Assembly (NCBI GenBank): GCA_002347685.1
Contig: DDWS01000029.1
Span: 26,129-63,965 of the forward strand
DNA from: Syntrophaceae bacterium UBA2280
GTDB taxonomy: Bacteria; Desulfobacterota; Syntrophia; Syntrophales; Smithellaceae
Length of the DNA: 37,837 nt
Direction of reading: 5' to 3'
Shown here: piece after piece, positions 1-8,486 of the stretch
How positions within the stretch are numbered: the stretch's first letter is position 1
Layout: each line of letters opens with the position of its first letter
Program-made: the position numbers and the translations under genes
The notes under the pieces: model-generated
Told to the model about the DNA's origin: nothing
What the model saw: the letters and a program-made list of their open reading frames with translations, nothing else
Databases searched by the model: none

Positions 1-13
1 ACGGAAATTGAAA

Positions 14-1606
14 ATGCAAAAGGAAAATTCCACCGCAAAATCGGAAAACGCGCGCGTCGCCAAAGCGGCCGGTATTGTCAGCTCTGCTACACTGATCAGC
101 CGCATATTCGGACTGGCGCGCGACACGGTCATTGCAGCTCTTTTTGGAGCGGGCTGGGTGACCGACGCGTTCTGGGTCGCTTACCGAATTCCCAATATGC
201 TGAGGCGCTTCCTGGCGGAAGGCGCACTGACCGTGTCTTTCGTTCCGGTTTTCACTGAGTACCTGGAGAAAAAAGGCAAGGATGAGGCGCTTGATCTAGC
301 CTATAACGTCTTTACGCTTTTGTCCATTGTCTCTGTTGTCATATGTATTTTGGGCATCCTCCTGTCACCTCTGGTTGTCACCCTTATCGCGCCGGGGTTT
401 GTCGGGGAACCTGAGCGATTCACCCTGGCGGTTTTTTTAAACCGTCTGATGTTCCCCTATCTTTTCTTCGTTTCCCTGACCGCCTTATGCATGGGCATTT
501 TGAACGCCTTCCGTCATTTCACAGCGCCGGCGCTATCACCGGTGCTGCTCAACACCGCCATGATCTTTTGCGCCTTTCTCCTGAAGGATTCCTTCGCGGA
601 ACCGATCACCGCCCTGGCGGTGGGCGTTTTGGTCGGCGGTTTTCTGCAGCTGGCCCTGCAATGGCCGCTGTTGCTTACATTCGGGGTCCGTTTCAGATTT
701 AAATTTAACTGGAATCATCCCGGCATGAAGAAGATAGGACTTCTGTTCGTGCCGGCCGTTTTCAGCGGCGCGATCAACACCATCAACGTTTTTGTCGGCA
801 CGATTCTGGCCACTTTGCTGCCGGCCGGCAGCGTCACCTATCTTTTTTATGCCGACCGGGTCATGGAGCTGCCGCTGGGGGTCTTTGCCTTCGCGGTGGG
901 AACCGCGACATTGCCGAGCTTTTCCAGACATGCGGCCCTGGGCAACCTCCAGGATCTGAAATCGAGCATTGCCTTTTCATTGAGAATCACTTTGTTTTTA
1001 ATCATTCCCGCGACGGTGGCGCTGCTTGCCTTGAGCCTGCCAATCATCTCCGTTTTATTTCAGCGCGGCGCCTTCGATGTGCGGGCAGCCGTGTTAACCG
1101 GTCAGGCCCTGTTTTGCTACTCGCTGGGCCTGTGGGCCTTTTCCGTTGCCCGGATTTTTACATCCTCCTTCTATTCGCTTCAGGACTCCAAATGGCCGAT
1201 GCGGGCCGCCATCATCACCTTTGTATTCAACCTGGCGGCCAGCCTCATCCTCATGGGACCGCTGAAACATAACGGCCTGGCACTGGCCGGCTCGCTTGCC
1301 GCCATGGTGAATGTGGGCGTTCTGGCTTTTATTTTGCGTAGAAAAATCGGCGGATTTCTGGACCGTGCTTTTTTTATATCCATCTTCAAAATGATCGCGG
1401 CCGCACTGACCATGCTTGCCGCCATCGGCGGAGTTCACTGGCTTACCCCATGGGACACCGGCGCTTCTTTCCTGACACGCCTGACCTTTCTGCTCACGAA
1501 CATGGCGGTTGGCGCGACAGTCTATTTCGCAAGCGCATACCTTTTGAAAAGCTCGGAAATTCACGCGGTCATCGGTCTGATCCGGAAAAGACTGACCCGT
1601 GCGTAG
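14..1606 (+). CDS. murJ: Lipid II flippase MurJ (MviN family)
   Basis: Predicted integral membrane protein of about 530 residues that moves lipid II, the peptidoglycan precursor, from the inner to the outer face of the cytoplasmic membrane. The N-terminal stretch with ISRIFGLARDTVIAALFGAG and the following AFWVAYRIPNMLRRFLAEGA region are characteristic of the MurJ/MviN branch of the MOP exporter superfamily. Hydrophobic segments recur along the whole length, compatible with the usual 14 helices. I prefer the ATG at 14; a TTG two codons upstream is also possible, and the true upstream region lies outside the window. It is followed by serS on the same strand after 92 bp. Identification is confident from family resemblance. 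Confidence 0.95.
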   Translation: MQKENSTAKSENARVAKAAGIVSSATLISRIFGLARDTVIAALFGAGWVTDAFWVAYRIPNMLRRFLAEGALTVSFVPVFTEYLEKKGKDEALDLAYNVFTLLSIVSVVICILGILLSPLVVTLIAPGFVGEPERFTLAVFLNRLMFPYLFFVSLTALCMGILNAFRHFTAPALSPVLLNTAMIFCAFLLKDSFAEPITALAVGVLVGGFLQLALQWPLLLTFGVRFRFKFNWNHPGMKKIGLLFVPAVFSGAINTINVFVGTILATLLPAGSVTYLFYADRVMELPLGVFAFAVGTATLPSFSRHAALGNLQDLKSSIAFSLRITLFLIIPATVALLALSLPIISVLFQRGAFDVRAAVLTGQALFCYSLGLWAFSVARIFTSSFYSLQDSKWPMRAAIITFVFNLAASLILMGPLKHNGLALAGSLAAMVNVGVLAFILRRKIGGFLDRAFFISIFKMIAAALTMLAAIGGVHWLTPWDTGASFLTRLTFLLTNMAVGATVYFASAYLLKSSEIHAVIGLIRKRLTRA

Positions 1607-1698
1607 CGCTCCGAGACCGATAAATTCTTGACTTCAACGCCCCGGCATGCTAGGGGACTTCGTCTTTATAAGTAATGATTTAGAAAAGACTTTGCATT

Positions 1699-2973
1699 AT
1701 GCTGGACATTAAATTTTTAAGACAGAATATCGACGGGGTCCGCGCGAAGATGGCGGACAGGGGGCAGTCCCTCCACTTTGACCTTTTTTTGGAGCTGGAA
1801 GCGAAAAGACGGGACATCTTAATGGCCGTAGAAACGCTGCGCGGCGAACGCAACGAGGCCTCCAAAACCATCGGAGAGCTCAAAAAGAAAAAGCAGGATG
1901 CCTCGCAGCTCATGGAAAAAATGGCTGACGTGTCCGCCAGAATCAAGGAATATGACGAAAGCCTGCGGACCGTCGAAGAAGAGCTTCAGGCCTTTGTTCT
2001 GACCGTCCCCAACATTCAGCATCACTCGGTGGTGGTCGGCGGCGGTTCGGAAGACAATCCGGTTGTCCGCACCTGGGGGGAAAAACCGGTTTTCAACTTT
2101 GAAGCGAAACAGCATTTCGAGCTGGGCGAAAGCCTCAACATCCTGGATTTCGCGCGCGGCGCTAAAATCACCGGCGCTCGCTTTACGGTGTATCGGGGTG
2201 CGGGGGCGGCGCTGGAGAGGGCATTGTTCAACTTCATGCTCGATTTGCATACCGAAGCACACGGTTACACGGAAGTACTGACCCCGTTCATGGTCAACCG
2301 TGAAAGCATGACGGGAACCGGCCAGTTGCCGAAGTTCGCCGAAGATCTTTTCAAAATTGAAGGGATGGAGTATTACCTGATCCCGACGGCCGAAGTGCCG
2401 GTCACCAATATCTACCGGGATGAAATTCTGGAGGAAGACCAGCTGCCGATCTACCATGTGGCTTATTCCCCCTGTTTCCGCTCCGAGGCCGGTTCCTACG
2501 GCAAGGACACACGGGGACTGATCCGTCAGCATCAGTTCAACAAAGTGGAAATGGTCAAATTTACCATACCGGAGACATCCTACGACGAACTGGAAAAACT
2601 GACCGCCAACGCGGAAGAAGTTTTGAAAAGGCTGGGCATCGCATACAGAACCGTGTCTTTGTGTACCGGAGACCTGGGGTTCTCTTCGGCCAAGACCTAT
2701 GACGTGGAAGCCTGGCTGCCCGGACAAAACACATACCGGGAAATTTCTTCATGCAGCAACTTTGAGGATTTTCAGGCCAGAAGAGCAGCCATCCGGTTCC
2801 GACGGAAAGACACAGGCAAAGTGGAATTTGTGCACACCTTGAACGGATCGGGCCTTGCGGTTGGAAGAACCGTGGTGGCGATACTGGAGAATTATCAGCA
2901 GGCCGATGGAAGCGTCATCATCCCGGAGGTTTTGCGTCCATACATGAGAGGTCGTAAACGAATACCTGCTTGA
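1699..2973 (+). CDS. serS: Seryl-tRNA synthetase
   Basis: Cytoplasmic class II aminoacyl-tRNA synthetase that charges tRNA-Ser (and tRNA-Sec) with serine. At 424 residues it has the normal bacterial length. The first ~110 residues are charged and helical, matching the antiparallel coiled-coil arm that contacts the long variable arm of tRNA-Ser. The class II motif 2 region is seen as FRSEAGSYGKDTRGLIRQHQ and motif 3 as GSGLAVGRTVVAILENYQ near the C terminus. The ATG start follows a purine-rich stretch (gaaaagac). The stop codon lies only 19 bp before a tRNA-Ser gene, with a second tRNA-Ser beyond it, so enzyme and substrate tRNAs may share a transcript. Confidence 0.97.
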   Translation: MLDIKFLRQNIDGVRAKMADRGQSLHFDLFLELEAKRRDILMAVETLRGERNEASKTIGELKKKKQDASQLMEKMADVSARIKEYDESLRTVEEELQAFVLTVPNIQHHSVVVGGGSEDNPVVRTWGEKPVFNFEAKQHFELGESLNILDFARGAKITGARFTVYRGAGAALERALFNFMLDLHTEAHGYTEVLTPFMVNRESMTGTGQLPKFAEDLFKIEGMEYYLIPTAEVPVTNIYRDEILEEDQLPIYHVAYSPCFRSEAGSYGKDTRGLIRQHQFNKVEMVKFTIPETSYDELEKLTANAEEVLKRLGIAYRTVSLCTGDLGFSSAKTYDVEAWLPGQNTYREISSCSNFEDFQARRAAIRFRRKDTGKVEFVHTLNGSGLAVGRTVVAILENYQQADGSVIIPEVLRPYMRGRKRIPA

Positions 2974-2992
2974 AAAGCAGATTGAATAATCC

Positions 2993-3078
2993 GGAGGGAT
3001 GGCCGAGTGGTCGATGGCGGCGGTCTTGAAAACCGTTGGGCGAAAGTCTCGCGGGTTCGAATCCTGCTCCCTCCGCCA
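2993..3078 (+). tRNA. tRNA-Ser (anticodon TGA)
   Basis: An 86-base gene with encoded CCA. The acceptor strands GGAGGGA and TCCCTCC pair, the anticodon loop reads CTTGAAA (TGA), a long variable arm typical of tRNA-Ser follows, and the T loop is TTCGAAT. It starts 19 bp after the serS stop. Confidence 0.95.
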
Positions 3079-3092
3079 GTTAAAAAAACATG

Positions 3093-3119
3093 CGTCTTGC
3101 CTGACAAGACGTTTGGTTT
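3093..3119 (+). terminator. Possible weak terminator behind tRNA-Ser(TGA)
   Basis: A 7-bp perfect inverted repeat, CGTCTTG (3093-3099) and CAAGACG (3105-3111), with a 5-base loop followed by TTTGGTTT. The stem is short and the T tract is interrupted, so termination may be partial or the hairpin may be a processing signal between the two tRNA-Ser genes. Confidence 0.4.
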
Positions 3120-3145
3120 AAAAATACAGGCCCATCATACACAGC

Positions 3146-3240
3146 GGAGAGATGGCTGAGTGGCCGAAAGCGATCGCCTGCTAAGCGATTGTACGCCCTT
3201 TAAAGGTGTACCGCGGGTTCGAATCCCGCTCTCTCCGCCA
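3146..3240 (+). tRNA. tRNA-Ser (anticodon GCT)
   Basis: A 95-base gene with encoded CCA. The acceptor strands GGAGAGA and TCTCTCC pair, the anticodon loop is CTGCTAA (GCT), and the extended variable arm of a class II tRNA is present (around 3191-3212). It is the second tRNA-Ser gene in tandem behind serS. Confidence 0.95.
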
Positions 3241-3298
3241 ATTTTTATGATCGTATGATATTGATTGGACTTGCGGGTTTGGAGGGCGAAGCCCGACA

Positions 3299-3336
3299 CC
3301 CGGCGAATGCCGGGCGAATCCCGCTCTCGCCGCCAG
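3299..3336 (+). pseudogene. tRNA-Ser 3'-end fragment with adjoining hairpin
   Basis: The 14 bases CGAATCCCGCTCTC at 3315-3328 repeat the T-loop/acceptor part of the tRNA-Ser(GCT) at 3220-3233, and both copies run on into a CCGCCA-type end and a T-rich tail. No matching 5' half is present. Immediately before it lies a perfect 6-bp hairpin, CCCGGC/GCCGGG (3299-3314), which may act as a terminator for the tRNA transcript. The fragment looks like a partial tRNA duplication or the scar of a past recombination event. Confidence 0.55.
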
Positions 3337-3376
3337 TTTTATACCCATCACCCCCATCCGAACGACAAAGCAAACC

Positions 3377-5146
3377 ATGACAAACGACCGAGAAAATTTC
3401 GTCCTGCTCGAAACCCTACGCACGGACCAGGACAATTCGCAAAACCTCTTATTCACCGATCCGCTGGATATCATCACCTGCGACTCGCCGGATCAGATCG
3501 AAAAGTGTTTCCGAAAAATGGAGCGCAGCCGAGAAAAAGGCTTTTTTCTGGCCGGTTTTTTTTCCTACGAACTGGGCTACTTTCTCGAAGAGACTCTAGC
3601 TTCCCACTGCCCGAAATATGAGTATCCATTGTTGTGGTTCGGGGTTTACAAAAAGCCCGTCTCGCCGACACCGCCTGAAGAAAAACATCCGGATGCGGAT
3701 TTCTATATATCCAGACCGAAGCTGTCCATCACCTATCCACGATACGAAAAGGCGATATTAAAAATTAAAGACTACATCGCCCGGGGAGAAACTTATCAGA
3801 TCAATTACACCGCCCGGTACGATTTTAACGTCGTCGGCAACGTCTTTGATTTTTACGGGCGGCTGAAAAATCATCAGCAGGTCTCTTATTCGGCCCTGAT
3901 CAATCATGGCGGCAACGTCATCATTTCTCTTTCCCCGGAACTGTTTTTCCGCGTCGATGCGGAGTGCAACATCACCGTCAAGCCGATGAAAGGCACGGCG
4001 TCCGCGGACAAGCCTGCATCCTGGCTGCAAAACGACGTCAAAAACACGAGTGAAAATGTCATGATCGTGGATTTACTCCGAAACGATCTAGGCCGAATCT
4101 GCCTGCCGGGTTCGGTCAAAGTCACGAAACTTTTCGATGTGGAAACATATGAAACGCTGTTGCAGATGACCTCCACCGTCACCGGAAAATTACCACCGCA
4201 GACGGATATATACAGCCTCATCAAGAGCCTGTTTCCCTGCGGTTCGGTCACCGGCGCACCGAAGATCCAGAGCATGAAGATCCTCCGCAAACTGGAAGAC
4301 GCCCCCCGCAATATCTACACAGGCGCCATCGGTTACTTTGCCCCCGACGGTCAGGCGGTTTTCAACGTGGCTATCCGGACCATCGACATGCAGCGGGGTC
4401 AGGATGGGCTGTATCGGGCCAGGATGGGCATTGGAGGAGGTATAGTCTATGATTCTCAGCCTGAAGAAGAATTCTCGGAATGTCGTCTCAAGGCGAAATT
4501 TCTGAAAAACACAAGGCCGGCCTTCGGTCTGATCGAGACCATGCTTTTGAAAAACGGTAAAATCCGAAACCTTGCCCGGCATCTGCGGCGGCTGAAAACG
4601 TCGGCGGATTTTTTTTCCATCCTCTGCCCTAAAGCTGAAATCAAAGACAGGCTTACAGCCTTTGCGGCAGCATCGACCGGCGACGCCCGCCTGCGCCTGC
4701 TGCTCGAACCGGACGGCGAAATCCTTCTGGAAACAGGCCCCCTGCCCCCCGTCACGCAGGCAAAACCGGCGATTGCCGTATCTGCCGTCCGAACCGTCTC
4801 CGGCAGTCCCTTTCTCCGTCATAAAACGACGCACAGAACAATGTACGACAACGAATACCGGAAACACACGGCACAGGGTTTTTTTGACGTGATCTTCCTC
4901 AACGAAAAAGAGCAAATCACGGAAGGCGCCATCTCCAATATTTTTGCCCGGATCCACGGCCGCTGGTACACACCGCCGGTTTCCTGCGGTCTGCTCCCCG
5001 GCATCCAAAGACAAATCCTGATGAGAAGATGGAAGGCCGCGGAAAAGATATTGACACTTGAAGACCTGAAAAGAGCCGAAAAAATCATTCTGACCAATGC
5101 CATCCGGGGCACAACCGAAGTGGCGTTTGGTGAAGCATCTTTTTAA
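3377..5146 (+). CDS. pabBC: Fused aminodeoxychorismate synthase I / aminodeoxychorismate lyase
   Basis: A 589-residue fusion for 4-aminobenzoate supply to folate synthesis. Residues ~1-375 form a chorismate-binding PabB domain, with the lysine-containing motif VKPMKGTA, the segment ENVMIVDLLRNDLGR, and the metal/chorismate motif GSVTGAPKIQSMKIL. Residues ~380-589 form a PabC-like PLP lyase of the branched-chain aminotransferase fold IV, with the likely Schiff-base lysine in RHKTTHR and the segment ITEGAISNIF. PabB makes 4-amino-4-deoxychorismate from chorismate and ammonia, and PabC splits off pyruvate. The glutamine amidotransferase PabA is not in the window. PabB-PabC fusions are a known architecture. 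The ribosome-binding site before the ATG is weak. The gene ends 54 bp before tRNA-Arg. Confidence 0.92.
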   Translation: MTNDRENFVLLETLRTDQDNSQNLLFTDPLDIITCDSPDQIEKCFRKMERSREKGFFLAGFFSYELGYFLEETLASHCPKYEYPLLWFGVYKKPVSPTPPEEKHPDADFYISRPKLSITYPRYEKAILKIKDYIARGETYQINYTARYDFNVVGNVFDFYGRLKNHQQVSYSALINHGGNVIISLSPELFFRVDAECNITVKPMKGTASADKPASWLQNDVKNTSENVMIVDLLRNDLGRICLPGSVKVTKLFDVETYETLLQMTSTVTGKLPPQTDIYSLIKSLFPCGSVTGAPKIQSMKILRKLEDAPRNIYTGAIGYFAPDGQAVFNVAIRTIDMQRGQDGLYRARMGIGGGIVYDSQPEEEFSECRLKAKFLKNTRPAFGLIETMLLKNGKIRNLARHLRRLKTSADFFSILCPKAEIKDRLTAFAAASTGDARLRLLLEPDGEILLETGPLPPVTQAKPAIAVSAVRTVSGSPFLRHKTTHRTMYDNEYRKHTAQGFFDVIFLNEKEQITEGAISNIFARIHGRWYTPPVSCGLLPGIQRQILMRRWKAAEKILTLEDLKRAEKIILTNAIRGTTEVAFGEASF

Positions 5147-5147
5147 T

Positions 5148-5175
5148 TTGCATCACACCGATAATATGTTATAGG
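5148..5175 (+). promoter_or_regulatory. Candidate promoter for tRNA-Arg
   Basis: A TTGCAT box at 5148-5153 is followed, 15-16 bases on, by TTATAGG (5169-5175), giving a plausible sigma-70-type promoter that begins just after the pabBC stop and about 25 bp before the tRNA. The match is approximate. Confidence 0.35.
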
Positions 5176-5200
5176 GTCGCCTCGTTATGTAAAAATACAT

Positions 5201-5277
5201 GCGCCCATGGCTCAGCTGGATAGAGCGCCAGACTACGAATCTGGATGTCGCAAGTTCGAATCTTGCTGGGCGCACCA
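5201..5277 (+). tRNA. tRNA-Arg (anticodon ACG)
   Basis: A 77-base cloverleaf with encoded CCA. The acceptor strands GCGCCCA and TGGGCGC pair, the D-arm starts GCTCAGCTGGATAGAGC, the anticodon loop is CTACGAA (ACG, read with inosine), and the T loop is TTCGAAT. A strong terminator follows directly. Its T-arm sequence recurs as a fragment at 28465-28480. Confidence 0.96.
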
Positions 5278-5285
5278 AAAATATT

Positions 5286-5319
5286 AAGGAGTTAGATCAA
5301 AGCGCTAACTCCTTTTTTT
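5286..5319 (+). terminator. Rho-independent terminator after tRNA-Arg
   Basis: A perfect 10-bp stem, AAGGAGTTAG (5286-5295) with CTAACTCCTT (5305-5314), has a 9-base loop and is followed by a run of T (the stem's own TT plus five more). It ends the tRNA-Arg transcript. The stretch to 5538 that follows holds no gene I can support. Confidence 0.88.
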
Positions 5320-5538
5320 CATTTTCGACCAGATTGTGAGCCCTTGTCTGAAAAATCGTGTTTTCTAATCGCTTGAGCCTCACTCTTACCCGGACATAAT
5401 GACACCGATACCTGTCGGGTAGAATCCGGGTCTTATTCTGTCAAAGCTGATGCAATGATCCGGGCTGACGGTCTGTTCATGGTTTTCACAAAGAACTTCC
5501 CCGATAGGAGCGCCCAACCGATTGGATATAAAACAGCA

Positions 5539-6012
5539 TTAATCACTTTCCCCAAGTTTATAATGCACGTTGACGACCGTATCACTGCGAAAGGAATTGT
5601 ATACGGAACAGTATTTATCCCGCGATAAGGAGATGGCCCGATCCACTTTTTTTGAATCAAGATTTTTTCCTTCGATATGCAGGACCATATCAATATTTTT
5701 AAAATACTGTGGCGGTATTTGATTTCTCTCGCCCGTGAGATCCATCCTGAAGCTGGTGATCGAAACCCGCATCTTTTGTAATATCATCATAATGTCAACC
5801 CCCATACACCCGGCCAGACTCAGGAGCAGCGCTTCCGTCGGCTGGCATCCCTCCTGGGCATGTGCATCAAATTCTATCTCGTAACCCCTTTGCGTCGAAC
5901 CGACAAATGTCAGGTCCTTACACCACGTAAGTCTCGTTTTTGTAACCGGAACCACCATCTCTTTATAGCCTTTCAGAGGCTCTTCCATGGAATTATCTTC
6001 TACAATGTCCAT
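5539..6012 (-). CDS. OsmC/YhfA-family protein at the end of the dsr operon
   Basis: A 157-residue cytoplasmic protein of the OsmC/Ohr fold. The two cysteines expected for this family appear in LSLAGCMGVDIM and in KYCSVYNSF, and the helix after the first (DIMMILQKM) is typical. Members of the YhfA-like subgroup are poorly characterised; OsmC/Ohr proteins reduce peroxides or act on small thiols. It lies about 120 bp downstream of dsrP on the same strand, with no obvious terminator between, so it may be the last cistron of the dsr operon. The only AAGGAGG sits some 16 bases before the ATG, an unusually long spacing, and an in-frame TAA just upstream rules out an earlier start. A role in sulfur or persulfide redox handling is inference from context. 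Confidence 0.8.
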   Translation of the reverse strand: MDIVEDNSMEEPLKGYKEMVVPVTKTRLTWCKDLTFVGSTQRGYEIEFDAHAQEGCQPTEALLLSLAGCMGVDIMMILQKMRVSITSFRMDLTGERNQIPPQYFKNIDMVLHIEGKNLDSKKVDRAISLSRDKYCSVYNSFRSDTVVNVHYKLGESD

Positions 6013-6130
6013 CGCGGCTGTTTATATCCTCCTTTCATAGTGATTTGGAGAATGGTTTCAAATCGCCTCTCCTGTTGTATATTCGTTGCGATCAATAATA
6101 ATTTCAACTTGCGGAGGGTGCGCGCCGTCT

Positions 6131-7291
6131 CTATTGACCCTGCTTCTCAAGGCGCACGGCCAGAAATATCTGGTAAAGCATCGTCAGGATCAATAGTCCT
6201 CCTGCCCAGATACCAAGCGTAATGGCAATTTCAGGCCCCGTTGGAAAGTATTCCGTCACCGCCACCAGGGGTGAAGGAATGAAACCCGTTACGACCAGGC
6301 CGAGTCCTTTCTCTATCCAGAGGGAAATGAAAACGGCCACGCAGGCTACAGCCAGGATGGCTTCGTTCTGACGGGCGCGTGGATAGATCAGGGCCGCCAG
6401 CGCTCCAGCAGCCAGTGCTGCCGAGGCCCACATCCAGACAACAAGATTGTTGTGGCCGTCCAGACCGGCAAAAAGATAACGGAAGGGCTCTTCATGTTCC
6501 GGTATCCCGCTGTAAAAAACGGTGAACAATTCCACCATGACAAAGAAGATACTTGCCGCCAGGGCATAGGCTGCAATCCTGGCCAGGGTCTGAATGGCAC
6601 TGCGGCCTGCATCAAAGCCTGTGCACTTTTTCATGATCAGGCAAAAGAGGATTAAAAGTGCAGGGCCGGACGCAAAGGCGGAAGCCAGAAACCGGGGGGC
6701 CATGATGGCGGTCAGCCAGAAAGTTCTGCCCGGAAGGCCGGCATAGATGAATGCGGTCACGGTATGGATGCTTATCGCCCAGGGAATGGAAAGGTAGATC
6801 AGCGGTTTTACCCATGCAGGCGGAGGGATCTCTTTTTGATCACAAGAAAGAATGACCCAGCCCGTAACTATGTTGATCAGAAGATACCCGGACAGAACGA
6901 CCATGTCCCAGAAAAGGATGGACCCGGGTGATGGATACAGAATGACATTCATCACGCGCGAGGGCTGGCCGAGATCAACAAAGATAAACAAAATACACAT
7001 GATCACGGCGGACACGGCCAGAAATTCACCCAGGACGGTAATTTTGCCAAAAGCCTTGTAGTCATGGAGATAGTAAGGCATAATCAGCATGACAGCCGAT
7101 GCGGCCACGCCGACCAGGAAGGTGAACTGGGCAATGTATAGGCCCCAGGAAACATCCCGGCTCATTCCTGTAATGCCCAAACCATCATCCAGTTGGCGAA
7201 GGTAGAAGGAAAACCCGATCAGGACAACGGCCAGTAAAAAGATGATCCATGTCCAGTATCCGCGGCTGCCTCTCAGAGCTTTTTCCAGCAT
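6131..7291 (-). CDS. dsrP: DsrP, NrfD-type membrane subunit of DsrMKJOP
   Basis: A polytopic membrane protein of about 386 residues of the NrfD/PsrC family, with some ten hydrophobic segments spread from residue ~10 to the C terminus. In the DsrMKJOP complex DsrP exchanges electrons with the quinone pool and pairs with the periplasmic iron-sulfur protein DsrO. The ATG at 7291 is preferred over a TTG five codons upstream because it has a GAGG element 5-6 bases before it and lies just 7 bp past the dsrO stop. The gene order J-O-P on one strand is the family's classic arrangement and supports the assignment. Confidence 0.93.
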   Translation of the reverse strand: MLEKALRGSRGYWTWIIFLLAVVLIGFSFYLRQLDDGLGITGMSRDVSWGLYIAQFTFLVGVAASAVMLIMPYYLHDYKAFGKITVLGEFLAVSAVIMCILFIFVDLGQPSRVMNVILYPSPGSILFWDMVVLSGYLLINIVTGWVILSCDQKEIPPPAWVKPLIYLSIPWAISIHTVTAFIYAGLPGRTFWLTAIMAPRFLASAFASGPALLILFCLIMKKCTGFDAGRSAIQTLARIAAYALAASIFFVMVELFTVFYSGIPEHEEPFRYLFAGLDGHNNLVVWMWASAALAAGALAALIYPRARQNEAILAVACVAVFISLWIEKGLGLVVTGFIPSPLVAVTEYFPTGPEIAITLGIWAGGLLILTMLYQIFLAVRLEKQGQ

Positions 7292-7298
7292 AGAGTCC

Positions 7299-8075
7299 TC
7301 ACACAATATAGTAAATCTGCGGCCGGGTGCCTAAGTGTGCTTTGCGCCGCAGATTGAAACGTTCTTTCAGGAGAGACCGGATATCCGACAGGGGATCCTC
7401 CAGATCACCGAAAACCAGGGCTTTTTCCTTACAGGCGAGGACACAGGCCGGGAGCAACCCCTTGGCCAGTCTCTCCTGACAGAAGTTGCATTTCTCCACG
7501 ACGCCTTTGGTGCGCGTCGGAAAGTCCGGATTGATCTTTGCGATAAACGGTCGCGGGTCGTGGAAGTTCATGCTCCGGGCGCCGTAGGGACAGCCGGCCA
7601 TGCACAACCGGCAGCCGATGCAGCGGTGGTAATCCATCATGACGATACCGTCGGGTCGCTTAAACGTCGCTTGCGTCGGGCAGACCCGAACGCAGGAAGG
7701 ATTTGCGCAATGGTTGCATAAAACAGGCAGACGCATTTTTTGAATGGCCTGTCCGGAATAGGCGTGTTGGTTATCCGGGAAAACGGCGGCAAACGGCTCC
7801 TGCCAGATCCACTTGACTTCATCTTTGGGATTGCCGAAGTCGGGGACATTATGGATGGCGTGACAGGCGACGATGCAGTCGGTGCAATCCTTGCTGCATT
7901 TGGAGGTGTCGATTGCCATGGCCCAGCGTCTGGCTGTGAGAGGCTTGGCGGACGTAAAATCCTGCCCCGGAATCCGGACATTTTCTTTAGCCCCGACCGG
8001 AAAAACGGGGAACGTGATTAACGTCAAAGCCGACGCCCCGGCGATTTTCAAAAATTCTCTGCGGCTCGTCGTCAT
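7299..8075 (-). CDS. dsrO: DsrO, periplasmic ferredoxin-like subunit of DsrMKJOP
   Basis: A 258-residue iron-sulfur protein. The N terminus has a twin-arginine signal (SRREFLK at residues 4-10, followed by a hydrophobic stretch and an alanine-containing cleavage region), so it should be exported folded to the periplasm. The mature part carries several cysteine clusters of the bacterial ferredoxin type, among them CSKDCTDCIVAC, CNHCANPSCVRVCP, CIGCRLCMAGCPYGA and CNFCQERL, consistent with multiple [4Fe-4S] centres. It passes electrons between DsrJ and the membrane subunit DsrP. Its start overlaps the dsrJ end by 4 bp, showing translational coupling. Confidence 0.95.
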   Translation of the reverse strand: MTTSRREFLKIAGASALTLITFPVFPVGAKENVRIPGQDFTSAKPLTARRWAMAIDTSKCSKDCTDCIVACHAIHNVPDFGNPKDEVKWIWQEPFAAVFPDNQHAYSGQAIQKMRLPVLCNHCANPSCVRVCPTQATFKRPDGIVMMDYHRCIGCRLCMAGCPYGARSMNFHDPRPFIAKINPDFPTRTKGVVEKCNFCQERLAKGLLPACVLACKEKALVFGDLEDPLSDIRSLLKERFNLRRKAHLGTRPQIYYIV

Positions 8076-8476
8076 TTCTTCACCTCTTCCGGAATGATAT
8101 GACAGTCATAGCAGGTGGGTTTGGCCCCCGCGTAATTGTGGCAGCGGTCGCAGAACTGTTCTTTGTTGCTGTGACAGGAAAGGCAGGTGCGGGTCAGACT
8201 TTTTTCAAATTTGCGGCCGTCTTTTGCGGTGTATTCGCGCTTCCCTTCGCGGACAACTTCGTCGCGCCAGGCATGGAGCATCTTCATATGATCCGCGCTC
8301 ATAAAGGCCTTGTCTTCCACACATTCTTTATTTTGCAGCTGATTGATGACCGGCGTATCCAGACTGAGTACCGGCACGGGGGTCGAGTTCACCGCGCTGT
8401 ACCAGAGAGGAAAAGTGACCCCGACTACGAAAATCACCAGTCCCGGTAAAATGAATCTCCATTTATGTTGTTTCAT
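8072..8476 (-). CDS. dsrJ: DsrJ, tri-haem cytochrome c subunit
   Basis: A 134-residue protein with one N-terminal hydrophobic segment (residues ~8-28, an uncleaved anchor or signal) and exactly three CxxCH haem c sites: CLSCH at 98-102, CDRCH at 109-113 and CYDCH at 122-126. Three haems and this size are the hallmark of DsrJ, in which one haem has an unusual His/Cys ligation in studied members. A cysteine at position 52 (in NKECVED) lies in the right region to be that ligand, which is inference. It faces the periplasm and works with DsrO and DsrP. The upstream gap to dsrK is the widest inside the MKJOP part and holds an odd repeat-like stretch. Confidence 0.95.
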   Translation of the reverse strand: MKQHKWRFILPGLVIFVVGVTFPLWYSAVNSTPVPVLSLDTPVINQLQNKECVEDKAFMSADHMKMLHAWRDEVVREGKREYTAKDGRKFEKSLTRTCLSCHSNKEQFCDRCHNYAGAKPTCYDCHIIPEEVKK

Positions 8477-8486
8477 CTTTATACAT

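Noticed and set aside
3181..3477. 98-codon - strand frame over tRNA-Ser(GCT) and the start of pabBC
   Set aside because: It covers a tRNA gene and carries the RERDSNPRY-like translation typical of tRNA antisense; it is a common false gene call.
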